A DNA stretch of 64,000 nucleotides from Siphonodentalium dalli (Eukaryota; Mollusca; Scaphopoda; Gadilida; Siphonodentaliidae). Positions within the stretch are counted from its first letter, which is position 1. Every line of letters begins with the position of its first letter. The position numbers were made by a program, and so were the translations under genes. The notes under the pieces were generated by a model that worked only from the letters and a program-made list of their open reading frames with translations, did no database searches and was not told where the DNA came from. Below are positions 1 through 12,516 of this stretch, piece after piece. The stretch is from NCBI GenBank assembly GCA_032622095.1, contig CP136062.1, forward strand, positions 223,834,578 through 223,898,577. Direction: 5' to 3'.

Positions 1-1029
1 CTATTGAATACCAAAAACCCAGTCCAATTGCACACACACGACTGCCTCTGGTGGTCACTAAGTGAGACAGTTTCAGCTGTATTCACTCACAACTGGACCA
101 TTTTGGGTAGAATATATGTGCTGACGGTGCTCACTTTTGTTGAACAATGCAAGGAGAGCCACACTATTTATTTGATAAAATCACTGTTCTGATGTCCCGA
201 GGCGGGTTTTCGTGGCGCATCGACCTATTCCACTGCTTTCGTTTGTCAGTAACACGACATGGAAACCACTACGAGATAACTCGTATTGGCAACCTGCGAA
301 GGTTGCGTACTACGAGATAACTCGTAGTGGCACTCATCGTGTTAAAAAAAAAAGAAACGCTTACTTTCGCGATTATCTTCTTGGTTCGCGGATGGGGATT
401 TGGAGGTTTATTGAAATCTTGAACATCTTTAGATTAGAATCATCCCACATCGCCGAAATCTACAAAGAGACAGAAAAACTGTATATGGTTGCCGTTTTTG
501 AGTCCTGCACCGGGTGAAGTTGTACCACGTGTTGATCGCCGTAACAAAATTCCTACGCTCATGCAACTGTCACTTCGAAGTGATCCGCCCCTATATACAC
601 TGAAACAAATATTCAGTGATAATGACTAGCATTTCAATAATCAGAATCTAGTGAATATGTTGAGGAATGTCCACCCAAATCTAAGATGGCGACCAAATTG
701 GCCACCATAAATGGAATAATCGCCGAATGCTGATTTTCTCATCAGTGAGCGTTATTGTCACGACAACTCCACACATACTTACTGTTGTGAGTTGGGAATA
801 CTTAGGTGAAGTACTGTCCTTATATAATACCCAACAAAAAAAATCCAAATCCAAATTGGCGCCCACAATAGCGGACAGATTTGAAAAATTTGAAAATCCC
901 TCATATTCCCATCATTGAAATTGAATTGAAAAGTCGTCGATATTATCACATATTTTCCACTGTTGTCATAATATCAATATGTATTGACGAAACGGTGCAT
1001 AAATTATCTAATGTTTCCTATTGAAAAAA
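1..1029. other. AT-rich non-coding sequence
   Basis: I see no gene here; open frames are short and start mostly at non-ATG codons. A 65-base near-palindrome lies at 266-330, built from two copies of TACGAGATAACTCGTA around a short centre. No function is proposed. Confidence 0.5.
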
Positions 1030-1317
1030 ACCGGACAAATTGCTGTTCTAAGATGGATAACTCTAAAATCAAGTGGTTATTATTGTTAATAGAGTTATCC
1101 ATATCACAACCGCAATTTGTCCGTTTAAGCACGTGGTCCTGCGTGGTCATGGAAAAGATCTGGTCCACAAACAATAGAAACAGCAAATTTCAAACATCGA
1201 TATCTAATTACTCTGAGCTTTGATGGGTGGGTTCCTCGACTCGAATCAAATATTTTTTACCCCCGAAGCCAAAGAAATAGTAATTTAGGAGCGTCTGATT
1301 GGATTGAGTACCTTTAA
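1030..1317 (+). mobile_element. Partial TTAA-flanked MITE
   Basis: The segment ends in GAGTACCTTTAA and shares its internal block (around 1205-1300, containing the ACTCTGAGCTTTGATG motif) with full-length copies at 20041-20496, 25418-25867, 48864-49301 and 60248-60704. The left part folds on itself: ATGGATAACTCTA near 1052 pairs with TAGAGTTATCCAT near 1099, and GGACAAATTGC pairs with GCAATTTGTCC. The left terminus was not found, so this copy looks truncated. Confidence 0.55.
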
Positions 1318-1611
1318 GTCGACATACACAACCGCAACTGATATAATGTCCGTTTCGGTTGAGCATTTCGATTACTTGCCCACTCCCGTGATATGCTTAA
1401 CAGACACAGCCAACGCAACAAGCTTTGGTGTTTTGCATCTTCAGTTAGATGAAGCGAATATAATGTCCTACGACAACGACAATATTCTTCTGTGTTTTTG
1501 CTTGTCTTTTGAAACAACATATCTCTCTTCCACACCGAATATCAAAACCGATAAGAAATCATATAACTCGTCTGGAATCAATTCCATAACTCTGTCCTCA
1601 TATATATATAC
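1318..1611. other. Non-coding spacer
   Basis: This is AT-rich DNA between two repeats. I see no gene or recognisable element in it. Confidence 0.4.
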
Positions 1612-2165
1612 TAGAAGGTGACCCGACTTCGTCCGGGCTTTGACCTTGAATTGACTATTTTGAAGGTCAAGGTCAGGTGGGGTCAAACACCAACGCCCCA
1701 AAAATGGTGGAAATCGGGCCAGCGGATACCGGGAAATCGGCACAGCGAATACCGAGATACCCTGTGCATCAAATTTCGTCCGTAAAAATCCGCCAGTTTA
1801 ACCCGATTTGATTTCCACTCAAGTATATAAACGCGCCTCATATACACACGCTCATTAATTATCAAGTTTCAACGTAAAGATAAATTACCATCGGTGCCCG
1901 AGATATCGCCAAGACGTCTGAAACAGTCAAATGCATCGGCCGGTTAAGCGTTAACGTGATCTAACGTTATGACCTCTAACGACGTCATAGAAGTTACGCA
2001 TTGTTTTTATCCTGATGGAAGATAGTACCACTTCTTCTTGATAATTGAGGCAGATAACTAAAACGGATACATACGCATTATATATCGTTGGAAAGAGGAA
2101 ACACGAAAGATTCTCACAGTGTCATTATTATGACTGGCATTTAATTATTCGCGCTGTTTCGAATC
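1612..2165 (+). repeat. Dispersed repeat D, copy 1 (promoter-like module)
   Basis: The segment begins AGAAGGTGACCCGACTTCGTCC and is almost identical to 7496-8055. It contains AAGGTCAAGGTCA motifs and then, near 1826-1860, a TATATAAA box followed by sequence that could hold a transcription start. The 3' half is not shared with the unit array that follows. It looks like the 5' part of a non-autonomous mobile element carrying a Pol II promoter; that role is inference. Confidence 0.55.
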
Positions 2166-2169
2166 GATT

Positions 2170-4754
2170 AAGGTGACCCGACTTCGTCCGGGCTTTTACC
2201 TTGAATTGTCCATTTTGAATGTCAAGGTCAAGTTGGGTCACGATTTGACCAGTCCAAAACACTACCCGGACAAAAGTACCCGACAAACGTGCCCGTCGAA
2301 ATCCATCCGATTTTACCCGATTTGACCTTGAATTGATCATTTTGAAGGTCAATGTCAGGTCGGGGTCACGATATGACCCGTCCAAAACAATCAGTGGACA
2401 AAAGTAACCCCACGTATCAAATTTCGTCGAAATCCCATCAAAATTTGCGATTTGACCTTGAAGTTACCCGATTTCAAGGTCAATGTCACGTCGCACGGGC
2501 AAATGAATATGCTTATGAGACTCCCCATACGAAAGGACCCCCACATACCAAGTTTCATCGAAATCCCGTGATATTCGGGCGTTTGACCTTGAAATGACCC
2601 GATTTCAAGGTCAAGGTCACGTCGCACGGACAAATTAATAGGCCCATGCCACCCCACGGCCGAAAATACCCCCACATACCAAGTTTCATCGAAATCGGGT
2701 CGGCCATTTTCGAGTTCATCGCGAACACACACACAGACAGACACACAGACAGACATATCTTCCAAAAAATATAATAGACTAGAAGGTGACCCGACTTCGT
2801 CCGGGCTTTGACCTTGAATTGTCCATTTTGAAGGTCAAGGTCAAGTGGGGTCACGATTTGACCAGTCCAAAACACTACCCGGACAAAAGTACCCGACAAA
2901 CGTGCCCGTCGAAATCCATCCGGTTTTACCAGATTTGACCTTGAATTGATCATTTTGAAGGTCAAGGTCAGGTCGGGGTCACGATATAACCCGTCCAAAA
3001 CAATCAGTGGACAAAAGTAACCACACGTATCAAATTTCGTCGAAATCCCATCAAAATTGGCGATTTGACCTTGAAGTTACCCGATTTCAAGGTCAAGGTC
3101 ATGTCGCACGGGCAAATGAATATGCTTATGAGACTCCCCATACGAAAGGACCCCCACATACCAAGTTTCATCGAAATCCCGTGATATTCGGGCGTTTGAC
3201 CTTGAAATGACCCGATTTCAAGGTCAAGGTCACGTCGCACGGGCAAATTAATAGGCCTATGTCACTCCCCGACCGAACGTACCTCCACATACCAAGTTTC
3301 ATCGAAATCCCGTGATATTCGGGCGTTTGACCTTTAAATGACCCGATTTTAAGGTCAAGGTCACGTCGCACGGACAAATTAATAGGCCCATGCCACCCCA
3401 CGGCCGAAAATACCCCAACATACCAAATTTCATCGAAATCGGGTCGGCCGTTTTCGAGTTCATCGCGAACACACACACAGCCACACATACACACAGACAG
3501 ACAGATCTTCCAAAATATATAATAGACTAGAAGGTGACCCGACTTCGTCCGGGCTTTGACCTTGAATTGTCCATTTTGAAGGTCAAGGTCAAGTGGGGTC
3601 ACGATTTGACCAGTCCAAAAACACTGCCCGGACAAAAGTACCCGACAAACGTGCCCGTCGAAATCCATCCGGTTTTACCCGATTTGACCTTGAATTGATC
3701 ATTTTGAAGGTCAAGGTCCAAAACAATCAGTGGACAAAACTAACCCCACGTATCAAATTTCGTCGAAATCCCATCAAAATTGGCGATTTGACCTTGAAGT
3801 TACCCGATTTCAAGGTCAAGGTCACGTCGCACGGGCAAATGAATATGCTTATGAGACTCGCCATAAGAAAGTACCCCCACATACCAAGTTTCATCGAAAT
3901 CCCGTGATATTCTGGCGTTTGACCTTGAAATTACCCGATTTCAAGGTCAAGGTAACGTCGCACGGACAAATTAATAGGCCTATGCCAGTTCTCGGCCGAA
4001 AATACCCCCACATACCAAGTTTCATCGAAATCGGGTCGGCCGTTTTCGAGTTCATCGCGAACACACACACAGACACACACACAGACACACAGACAGATCT
4101 TCCAAAATATATAATAGACTAGAAGGTGACCCGACTTCGTCCGGGCTTTGACCTTGAATTGACCATTTTGAAGGTCAAGGTAAGTTGGGGTAACGATTTG
4201 ACCCGTCCAAATCACTGCCCGGACAAAAGTACCCGACAAAAGTACCCGTCGAAACTTTACCCGATTTGACCTTGAATTGATAATTTTGAAGGTCAAGGTC
4301 AGGTCGGGGTCACGATTTGACCCGTCCAAAACACTCAGTGGACAAAAGTAACCCTTTGTATCAAATTTCGTGGAAATCCCATCAAAATTCGCGATTTGAC
4401 CTTGAATTGACCCGATTTCAAGGTCAAGGTCACGTCACACGGGCAAATTAATAGGCCTATGCCACTTCTCGGCCGAAAATACCCCCACATACCAAGTTTC
4501 ATCGAAATCCCGTGATATTCGGGCGTTTGACCTTGAAAAGTTGAAATGACCCGATTTCAAGGTCAAGGTCACGTCGCACGGACAAATTAATATGCCTATG
4601 CCACCCCCGGCCGAAAATACCCCCACATACCAAGTTTCATCGAAATCGGGTCGGCCGTTTTCGAGTTCATCGCGAACACACACACACACACACACCCTCA
4701 CACACACACACAGACAGATACACACACAGACAGATCTTCCAAAATATATAATAG
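2170..4754 (+). repeat. Tandem array of about four repeat units with ACAC/ACAG tails
   Basis: Units start at about 2170, 2780, 3531 and 4122, each with GTGACCCGACTTCGTCCGGG. They are built from sub-blocks of about 120 bp containing TTTGACCTTGAA, AAGGTCAAGGTCACGTCGCAC and AGTTTCATCGAAAT. Each ends in an ACACACAGAC microsatellite and AAAATATATAATAGA. Units differ in the number of sub-blocks, as expected from unequal exchange. The open frames reading through them follow the repeat and are not genes. Confidence 0.7.
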
Positions 4755-5047
4755 ATGACTTGGGTGCAAATTTGGTTGAACTGGTATCCCAGATCAAACA
4801 TTCCTGATTGAATGGCTAAGTCTGAACGCCTGGTGCATTAAGCTGAGGGTGTCTGAGTCCGCTGTCAACCGAAAGTTATCCTGTAACGCTTGGTCACTAA
4901 TAATCTTTTTCTGTGCAGCCAACTTATTGATGATGGATTTCACATCAACACTCTTGCTGTATATAAGCTCTGGCTCATTCACACACTATGCTTTCTGAAA
5001 CACAACACTGTCCCCAGAATCATTCTGCAACCTCGGTGGTTGCCCAT
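4755..5047. other. Non-coding spacer
   Basis: I see no gene or repeat family in this stretch. Confidence 0.4.
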
Positions 5048-5195
5048 CAAATCCGCCATGTTCCCATCGAATTTTCGAATCGAATCCGCAATGTTCCCAT
5101 CGAATTCTCGAATCGAATCCGCCATGTTCCCATCGAATTCTCGAATCTATTCCGCCATGTTCCCATCGAATTCTCGAATCGATTCCGCCATGTTC
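5048..5195. repeat. 33-bp minisatellite
   Basis: There are about four and a half copies of a 33-bp unit containing GCCATGTTCCCATCGAATT and TCGAATCGAATCC. Because 33 is a multiple of three the array reads open in several frames and yields a repeating IESAMFPSNSR-type peptide. With no other gene features around it I regard this as a minisatellite, not a gene. Confidence 0.65.
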
Positions 5196-6619
5196 TCAGG
5201 AATTTCTTATTGAAATTTGGTAGAAGCGATTATTGTTACACAATATTTAAGAACCATCGACCCATTGGATATTATATATGAAACCTCGTTTACTTTACTT
5301 TTATGGCATGAAAAATAGTTTTAATTTAAATTTCACTCTTTTCATATACCAAGAACTATATTTTTTTCTCCAAAAGTGCTGTTCATGTATCCATGATATC
5401 ATATCTCAAGATCATGTATCCATGATATCATATCTCAATCTCATGAGACTTAATTGATTCGTGAAATTTAATGAATATTTTCATTTAGAAAGGCATCTAC
5501 CCATAAATTATTTTCTATATTTGAGAATTTTCATGTCATGCTTCGTTGGTAGTCCGTCGAATCGATTACTCTATGTGAACATGGTGCCTCGAAGACAATA
5601 GTCGTGGTTTACTCATTATAACACACGACAACCACGACCGATATGTGCTTCTCGTATCGACGATTACCATACAATCATTGTGCTGCCTTTAGTCAGTCTT
5701 CTTCCCACCAATTTGTTAGGAAGGATGTTAGTACGCAATGTCGGACAATCGCATAATGATTAATAACAATCCATGACAGGAAATTTGTTCTAAGGGAGTA
5801 ATGTAAAATGAGTTTGAAATGGACATTATTGACGGTTATTATTGGAATTATTTATCTCAATCTACCAGGTCAGTTGTAGATCATTTAATATTCATAACTG
5901 CATACTATGATTGACTATGACTATGATTATTTATTCATAACTCATTCATATGATATATACAATTACATGTATATACACAGTGTAATAGTATAACATTCAA
6001 TGATCTATCGGGGACAGCATAACCAAGAAGGTTGTCTACCTGCCGTCCCGTTGAAAAGTAATATAACTATACATGTAATAATAATTTTAATGTATCTAGG
6101 TTTTGTCCTGTTAACTTTAAACATTGGTATTTAATTGTCTGTGTTTTAATAAATAATAGTATAATTCGTTTGTCGTTCACCGTTCATCGCTCAGTTTGTG
6201 ATATGGTATGTAAAGTACAAGCATGTGGAATATGGATATGTGGATGAGGCCAGCGGAGAACGATGATAATTGTTTAACCAATGGGTCGGACAAGGCATTC
6301 GAATAAGGCATTCGAATAATACATTCAAGTATTTCCTGCGATAGGGTGATGATGCACACGTATTATCTATCCTTCTCTCTTGTTATACAATGTCAGTTAT
6401 CGCTACACGAATACCATACTACTTATTACACATCGTTGCAGTCAGGACAATTTTTGTATGTACATTTGGGATTCAGTTGATATGAAGATAGCCTATATCG
6501 AGAGTAATCATTTTTGAACATTGTTCGTGTTGGAAGACGTTTTAGTTTGTCGTCCAGGGAATTGCACATCTTCGGAAGATAGTGTTCTGGTAAGTTTTCC
6601 GACTGACTATATAGACACT
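5196..6619. other. Non-coding sequence with a retroelement-tail-like hairpin
   Basis: No gene is supported. A short direct duplication containing ATGTATCCATGATATCATAT lies near 5384-5438. At about 6013-6053 GGGGACAGCA pairs with TGCCGTCCC; a similar arrangement closes the window at 63930-63985, so both may be 3' tails of one retroelement family. Confidence 0.35.
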
Positions 6620-7100
6620 TAATTTGCCTGTAACGCGCTCCGCTGTCCGCCCCCTTTTGCACTGCCCATATACGCCGCTCTATATACGCGCCTTCTTCGC
6701 GTTAATGGAACATTATATAGACAAGGGTAACTGTAGAAATTCAACGTTTCACCATCGCTCGGGAGTCGCACAAATTTAGCCCATTCACCCCAGTAATGAT
6801 AACGATATATACACGGATGGATCGGCAAAGAATTCATCTTTCAATAAATACCACAAACTCCCATCAGAAACATTCATACACGTTGCATTTGATAAAATTT
6901 TAACCACCGAATATTGTCTCCGGAGAGCGTATTTTTTCGATTTGATCCGGCTCAGCTAGCAATGGCCGACATGGGTCTCTAAATTCACCACCGCGCGGCT
7001 TACTATAATTAAAAATCGGCCAAACGATCAACTAAACATTTAGCGCTCAGGGATTTCTTGTCGGCTAATAATTTATTTACTCATACAAATCAACAGATCG
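6620..7100. repeat. Diverged third copy of repeat E
   Basis: The block containing TGTAACGCGCTCCGCT, CGCGTTAATGG and ACCATCGCTCGG is also present at about 19627-20010 and 48434-48800, inside the block-B duplication. This copy is the most diverged. No coding function is seen. Confidence 0.55.
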
Positions 7101-7495
7101 TCAGTAAAAAAAAATTATAGAGGAGAAATATGTCGATAATTCCAACTTTTTTTCATTTTTTTTACAAGTCGCACGGCCCCTCATTTAAATATTCATTGTG
7201 ACCTGACCTCGATTAGAATACTGGACGCTCATTGGCTGTTCTACTATTTTCATTTTAGTAACCGCGAAGTTTAAAATCGATGCAATATTGACATGTCGAA
7301 CTCGTGGTCTGCATGATAAATTTGTGAAAATAATGTCGTTCAAAGCTATTAACTGGTAATTTCGTAACCATTGCAACAAAAACTAAGTGCATAGGGTGAA
7401 TTTTATGTTGTAAATCGAATATGTATGTTTTACAACTGAACTTAGAAGTTAGAAGAACATTCCAGTGAAAATAATATAAGAAATAAATATATATA
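7101..7495. other. Non-coding spacer
   Basis: This is AT-rich DNA. I see no gene or recognisable element. Confidence 0.4.
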
Positions 7496-8055
7496 CTAGA
7501 AGGTGACCCGACTTCGTCCGGGCTTTGACCTTGAATTGACCATTTTGAAGGTCAAGGTCAGGTGGGGTCAAACACCAACACCCCAAAAATGGTGGAAATC
7601 GGCCCAGCGGATACCGGGAAATCGGCCCAGCGGATACCGAGATACCCTATGCATCAAATTTCGTCCGTAAAAATCCGCCAGTTTAACCCGATTTGATTTC
7701 CACTCAAGTATATAAACGCGCCTCATATACACACGCTCATTAATTATCAAGTTTCAACGTAAAGATAAATTACCATCGGTGCCCGAGATATCGCCAAGAC
7801 GTCTGAAACAGTCAAATGCATCGGCCGGTTAAGCGTTAACGTGATCTAACGTTATGACATCTAACGACGTCATAGAAGTTACGCATTGTTTTTATCCTGA
7901 TGGAAGATAGTACCACTTCTTCTTGATAATTGAGGCAGATAACTAAAACGGATACATACGCATTATATATCGTTGTAAAGAGGAAACACGAAAGATTCTC
8001 ACAGTGTCATTATTATGACTGGCATTTTATTATTCGTGCTGTTTCGAATCGATTT
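7496..8055 (+). repeat. Dispersed repeat D, copy 2
   Basis: This copy is near-identical to 1612-2165, including the TATATAAA-containing module (here about 7709-7745). The high identity between copies nearly 6 kb apart suggests recent mobility or exchange. Confidence 0.6.
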
Positions 8056-8876
8056 GTAAGCACCGAACTCAAATGAAAGTCCCTTAACACAGCGTAAAAA
8101 CAGATTTGACCTCGGCACGTGAAAAGTTGACATCGGATCTGAAAATTAATAGGCCCATGCCACCCCCGGCCGAAAATCACCCCCACATACCAAGTTTCAT
8201 CGAAATCGGCTCGGCCGTTTTCGAGTTCATCGCGATCACACAGACACACACACCCTCACACACCCACACACAAACAGATCTTCCAAAATATATAATAGAC
8301 TAGAAGGTGACCCGACTTCGTCCGGGCTTTGACCTTGAATTGTCCATTTTGAAGGTCAAGGTCAAGTGGGGTCACGATTTGACCAGTCCAAAACACTACC
8401 CGGACAAAAGTACCCGACAAACGTGCCCGTCGAAATCCATCCGGTTTTACCCGATTTGACCTTGAATTGATCATTTTGAAGGTCAAGGTCTGGTCGGGGT
8501 CACGATTGGACCCGTCCAAAACAATCAGTGGACAAAAGTAACCCCACGTATCAAATTTCGTCGAAATCCCATCAAAATTGGCGATTTGACCTTGAAGTTA
8601 CCCGATTTCAAGGTCAAGGTCACGTCGCACGGGCAAATGAATATGCTTATGAGACTCGCCATAAGAAAGTACCCCACATACCAAGTTTCATCGAAATCCC
8701 GTGATATTCGGGCGCATGGACAAATTAATAGGCCTATGCCAGTTCTCGGCCGAAAATACCCCCACATACCAAGTTTCATCGAAATCGGTTCGGCCGTTTT
8801 CGAGTCCATCGCGAACACACAGACAGACAGACACACAGACAGACACACAGACATATCTTCCAAAATATATAATAGA
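8056..8876 (+). repeat. Repeat units of the 2170-4754 family
   Basis: A truncated unit ends in an ACACAC/CACACCC microsatellite near 8235-8276. It is followed by one full unit starting at about 8303 with the GACCCGACTTCGTCC motif and ending in an ACAGACAG microsatellite and AAAATATATAATAGA. Confidence 0.6.
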
Positions 8877-9145
8877 TAGTGCCATTTACGGGACATTCTT
8901 TTGTCTTTTTGATGACGTAATGCCCCACAATTTTCTAATGAATGCCCCACAATTTCCAACAAAAGAAATTTCCCTTATAGCGACGAAATTTACATTTTTC
9001 ATTATTTTTCAAGAATTTTTCGTCCGCACTTGGCGGAAATAACACTACGCATGACTGCTACTTTCATTTTACTGATTTCCGCGTTATTTCGTAATTATAT
9101 CACTTTACGAAATAACGGGAATCTTCGAAATGCACCGTAAATAGC
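8877..9145. mobile_element. Short foldback element (MITE-like)
   Basis: The left end GTGCCATTTACGG is matched in inverse by CACCGTAAATAGC at the right end. Inside, CCGCGTTATTTCG near 9078 pairs with CGAAATAACGGG near 9108. There are no coding sequences. The family is not recognised. Confidence 0.35.
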
Positions 9146-11310
9146 ATGATTTATATATATGGTTATACATCCTTATATATAACTTCAGATTTACGCCCAT
9201 CCCTATTTTCATACCCACCCATAACGACGGTTCAGGGGTCAAGAACTGCCTGTTGTTACTGTGGAGATATGCAGGTTGAGAAAATTAGGAGAGACTACTT
9301 CGAGTCTCGACGTATAACGTGTATCCATTTGTGGTCATGTAATAGAGGCCCGTGGCTGTATGTATGCGTCATTGGTATCTGTTTGACATATATAACAAGA
9401 ACAGAAGATCGCCCATGAATTATTTTACAAAAAAATAGTCACATACTTTGGGGAAATGTTATAAAGTTAATATTAGAAATTCAAATATACGCATCTATCA
9501 GAACGAGATATCTGGTGTACTCACGACCAAGCACACGATGCTTACATGGCCAAATTACCCCTAGATATGAAGCTTGATCGTTCATGTGCAATTTGATCAT
9601 TACATGCTCATAAATGTGGGTTATATGGTTTGCCGATATATTCAAATCGTGACATCCAATACACAGACGGACAGATGCGGGCTGTGACGTATTCCAACGA
9701 CTTCAATGATACAAAGAGTAAAATCCAAGACGGATGCTGTGGTTCATGTTTCCGGAATTCGGAAAAGAAACGTTAGCTTATCGAGTTGTCACCACAAATA
9801 TACATATGCAATTTGGGATATATCAAATAGAAGATGCTGCCTATATAATCAAATGCAATAAAAGTATGTATACCAAACCCCTCGTGCCACGCCGCTGTGA
9901 CCAACCATGAGGACATACACATGGAATATTCAAACCGACCGGACATTGTTGCATGCAATATAAGTTCACGTACACCCAACGCCCTGTGCCACCCCTCTGT
10001 GACGATGTGATCAGCCTTGATGACATACACACGAAATAATCAAAAAGATCAGACAGTGTCCCATGCAATATAAGTACCGACACCCTAACCACATGTCGCC
10101 ACGTTTCCACATGGGACATATTGTGTCATGTGAAAACATACACATGGAATGTTCAAACCGACCGGACAGTGTTGCATTGATATAAGTAACTGTACACCCA
10201 CCCCCATGTGCCACCCATCTGTAACGATGTGATCAGCATTCTATGACATTATACTTATGAAATAAACAAATAGACCTGAATAGACCAGACAATGTCCCAT
10301 GCAATATAAGTACGCACACTTTAACCCCATATCGCCACGTCTCTACACGGGACATATTGTGACATGTGAAAACATGCACATGAAATGTTCAAACAGACAT
10401 GGTCCCATGCAATATTAGTGCGTACACGTCAATCCCATTTCGCCGCGTCCCTACATCTAACCAGTCGTGAGAACATGCACATGAAATTGTCAAACAGACC
10501 CGGCAGTGTCACAATCAATATTAGAAAAAAAGTACATACTGCACCCCAATCACCTGTAGCTGCGTCCCTACATGTGATGACCAGACGTGAAAACATGCAC
10601 ATGAAATAAAAGATATTGCTTATATATAATAAAATGCAATAAAAGTATGTACACCAACCCCTTGTACCACGCCGCTGTGACCAGCCATGAGAAGATACAC
10701 ATAAAATGTTCAAACCGACCGGACAGTTTTGTATGCTATGTAAGTATACGTACACCCAAACCCCCTGTGCCACCCCTCTGTGACGATGTGATCAGCATTG
10801 TTGACATACACATGAAATAATAAAATAGACAGTGTCCCATGTAATATAAGTACATACACCCTAACCCCATGTCGCCACGTCTCAACACGGGACATATTGT
10901 GACATAAACATGCACATGAAATGTTCAAACAGACATGGTTCCATGCATTATAAGTGCGTACACGTCAATCTCATGTCGCCGCGTCCCGACATCTAACCAG
11001 TCGTGAGAACATGATATAGAAGCTCAGAGTATTCTCCCTTGATTTGTGTTAACTTCAAAGTTTGGACAACTTTTAAAACGGCAGATTAGTAATATCGTGA
11101 CCGACAGATGACGCCAGTCATTTTGATACATTAAAATGAAAAATGCGAGGGGGCAGTACAACGAAACTTGACATTTTCAGGATTGGCTTATACGCCGGAC
11201 TAATAGCGTTTGGGCATTTGCACGTTACACGCAATGTCGTGTGATAAACTACCGAATTGCTGAAACCGATTATCACGTGTATCTTATGGGCTAGTGCATT
11301 GGGGTTAGTC
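9143..11310. repeat. Duplicated block A, copy with the empty Polinton site
   Basis: This block matches, with moderate divergence, the DNA on both sides of the Polinton (27330-27656 and 45405-47570). It includes a run of imperfect ~100-bp units between about 9830 and 11010 (CAAACCGACCGGACAGT, CATGCAATATAAGT and similar). The uninterrupted GATCGCCCATGAATTATTT at 9408-9426 is the Polinton target before insertion. ORFs that read through it have repetitive peptides and follow the repeat. Confidence 0.75.
9412..9417. other. Paralogous empty Polinton target site (CCCATG)
   Basis: A single CCCATG lies here, in the same context that is split by the element at 27651-27656 and 45405-45410. It shows that CCCATG is the duplicated target and fixes the element ends to the base. 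Confidence 0.85.
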
Positions 11311-11505
11311 TCACTTTGCAGACATGCGGCAGGGGATTAACTCAAGGTGCGACCGTTTGTGTTGTTACAACGCTGGCAATTAGGCCGATCCAAGTTAAGC
11401 GTTGTGTTCAGGCCAACTTGTTATACTAAGGCCACGGTAACCGGTGTCACTTGTTTTTCGCGCATATGTAACTAATTTGATGTTTGAGACAGTGCAATTT
11501 TGTTT

Positions 11506-11598
11506 GGATTGGGTGGGATTCGAACCCCGGCCCATGACGGCGAGCGCGCCTTGCGACTCAAAGTCCGGCGTCAATACCACACGGCCACCGAAGCAACC
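11506..11598 (-). pseudogene. tRNA-like sequence (SINE head or tRNA pseudogene)
   Basis: Read on the minus strand, an A-box-like GGTGGCCGTGTGG is followed by a B-box GGTTCGAATCC and a partly pairing acceptor stem. The spacing resembles a class II (Leu/Ser type) tRNA. The putative anticodon stem pairs at only about two of five positions, so I treat it as a tRNA-derived repeat or pseudogene and not as a working tRNA. Confidence 0.4.
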
Positions 11599-11639
11599 CC
11601 AAAAAAGCAAGCTCAAATGGCCGCTGTATTCTGACGTCG

Positions 11640-11936
11640 TACTTAGTAGTACTGGCCCCACCATTGACCCCCGTAGGATTTTCATGTGGAGCACTGATTA
11701 TATGTGCACTTCAATCAGTAGGTTATATGCTTTCAAAAAATATTGGGTAGACATCACACAAAGTCCTGCGGTTGCCATGGCAACGGCTTAAATATACATG
11801 CCAAATATTGAGGTTTCAACAACCGGAATGCTTGCATTTAACCACTTATCTCGCGTTGGATTTGTTAAAACTGCCTGCACATATCTATGTTTGCTATATA
11901 AACATACCTAACTTGTCGGGAAATGCTAGGTACAAT
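11640..11936 (+). repeat. Repeat C, copy 1 (contains X-box palindrome)
   Basis: This roughly 300-bp segment recurs in inverted orientation at about 17869-18165. It contains GTTGCCATGGCAAC at 11771-11784, a perfect palindrome that matches the RFX-factor X-box consensus. It lies near the left edge of the 7.4-kb candidate insertion, and its partner lies near the right edge. Confidence 0.6.
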
Positions 11937-12516
11937 TTCTGAAGTTGTTATATTACAATCCTACCCCAACAGCGTGAATAACCGTGACATTTGTGTCCTC
12001 AAGAACAAAAACACATTGGAGGGGGGGGGGCAGTCTTCGATTTTTTATTGGTTATGGCACAGTATGGTGTGGGCGGCTGTTTCCTAAGTGTTGCAAGTGA
12101 CACGTTAACGGCTACTCTTTTGTTGGCGATCAGTAGACACAAAACAATAAACAAATGTGTTCGTTACAACTTGTTCTATCTAGTTACTTAACCCACAACA
12201 GCGGTTCTGGGGTTAGGACGAAACGTTAATTGCGAACGGACGGACGGATAGATAGACAGATCTCATAATATGTCTATATAAACATACATGTAAACACACC
12301 AACTTTTGTCTTTTCGGGTAAAGCATCTTGGGGAATACCACAAACAAAGTGGTGAAACTCGCGTCGAGAGACATGTCCTTTGGCAGATTTGTTTAAACGC
12401 AGAATAAGAATGGATTAGTAGTAGGAGTAGAGGCAATTTGAGCCTCACTGCCACATATTCACGATCACCTATATTGACTGGCTAATGTCGCTTTTTACCG
12501 ATCCATCAGGAAGATG
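11937..12516. other. Non-coding spacer
   Basis: No gene is seen. A ten-base G run sits near 12020. Confidence 0.4.

Noticed and set aside
2128-4329. Long frames in the AAGGTCAAGGTCA repeats (LDLDLQNGQFKVKARTKSG and similar)
   Set aside because: They are present in every repeat unit in several frames and are by-products of the repeat.
9773-10928. Overlapping minus-strand frames with MCMFSRLV and GTRGLVY-type peptides
   Set aside because: They come from the imperfect ~100-bp tandem units and recur in the block-A copy with many frame changes.
11506-11598. Functional tRNA gene on the minus strand
   Set aside because: The anticodon stem does not pair; it is better read as a tRNA-derived repeat or pseudogene.
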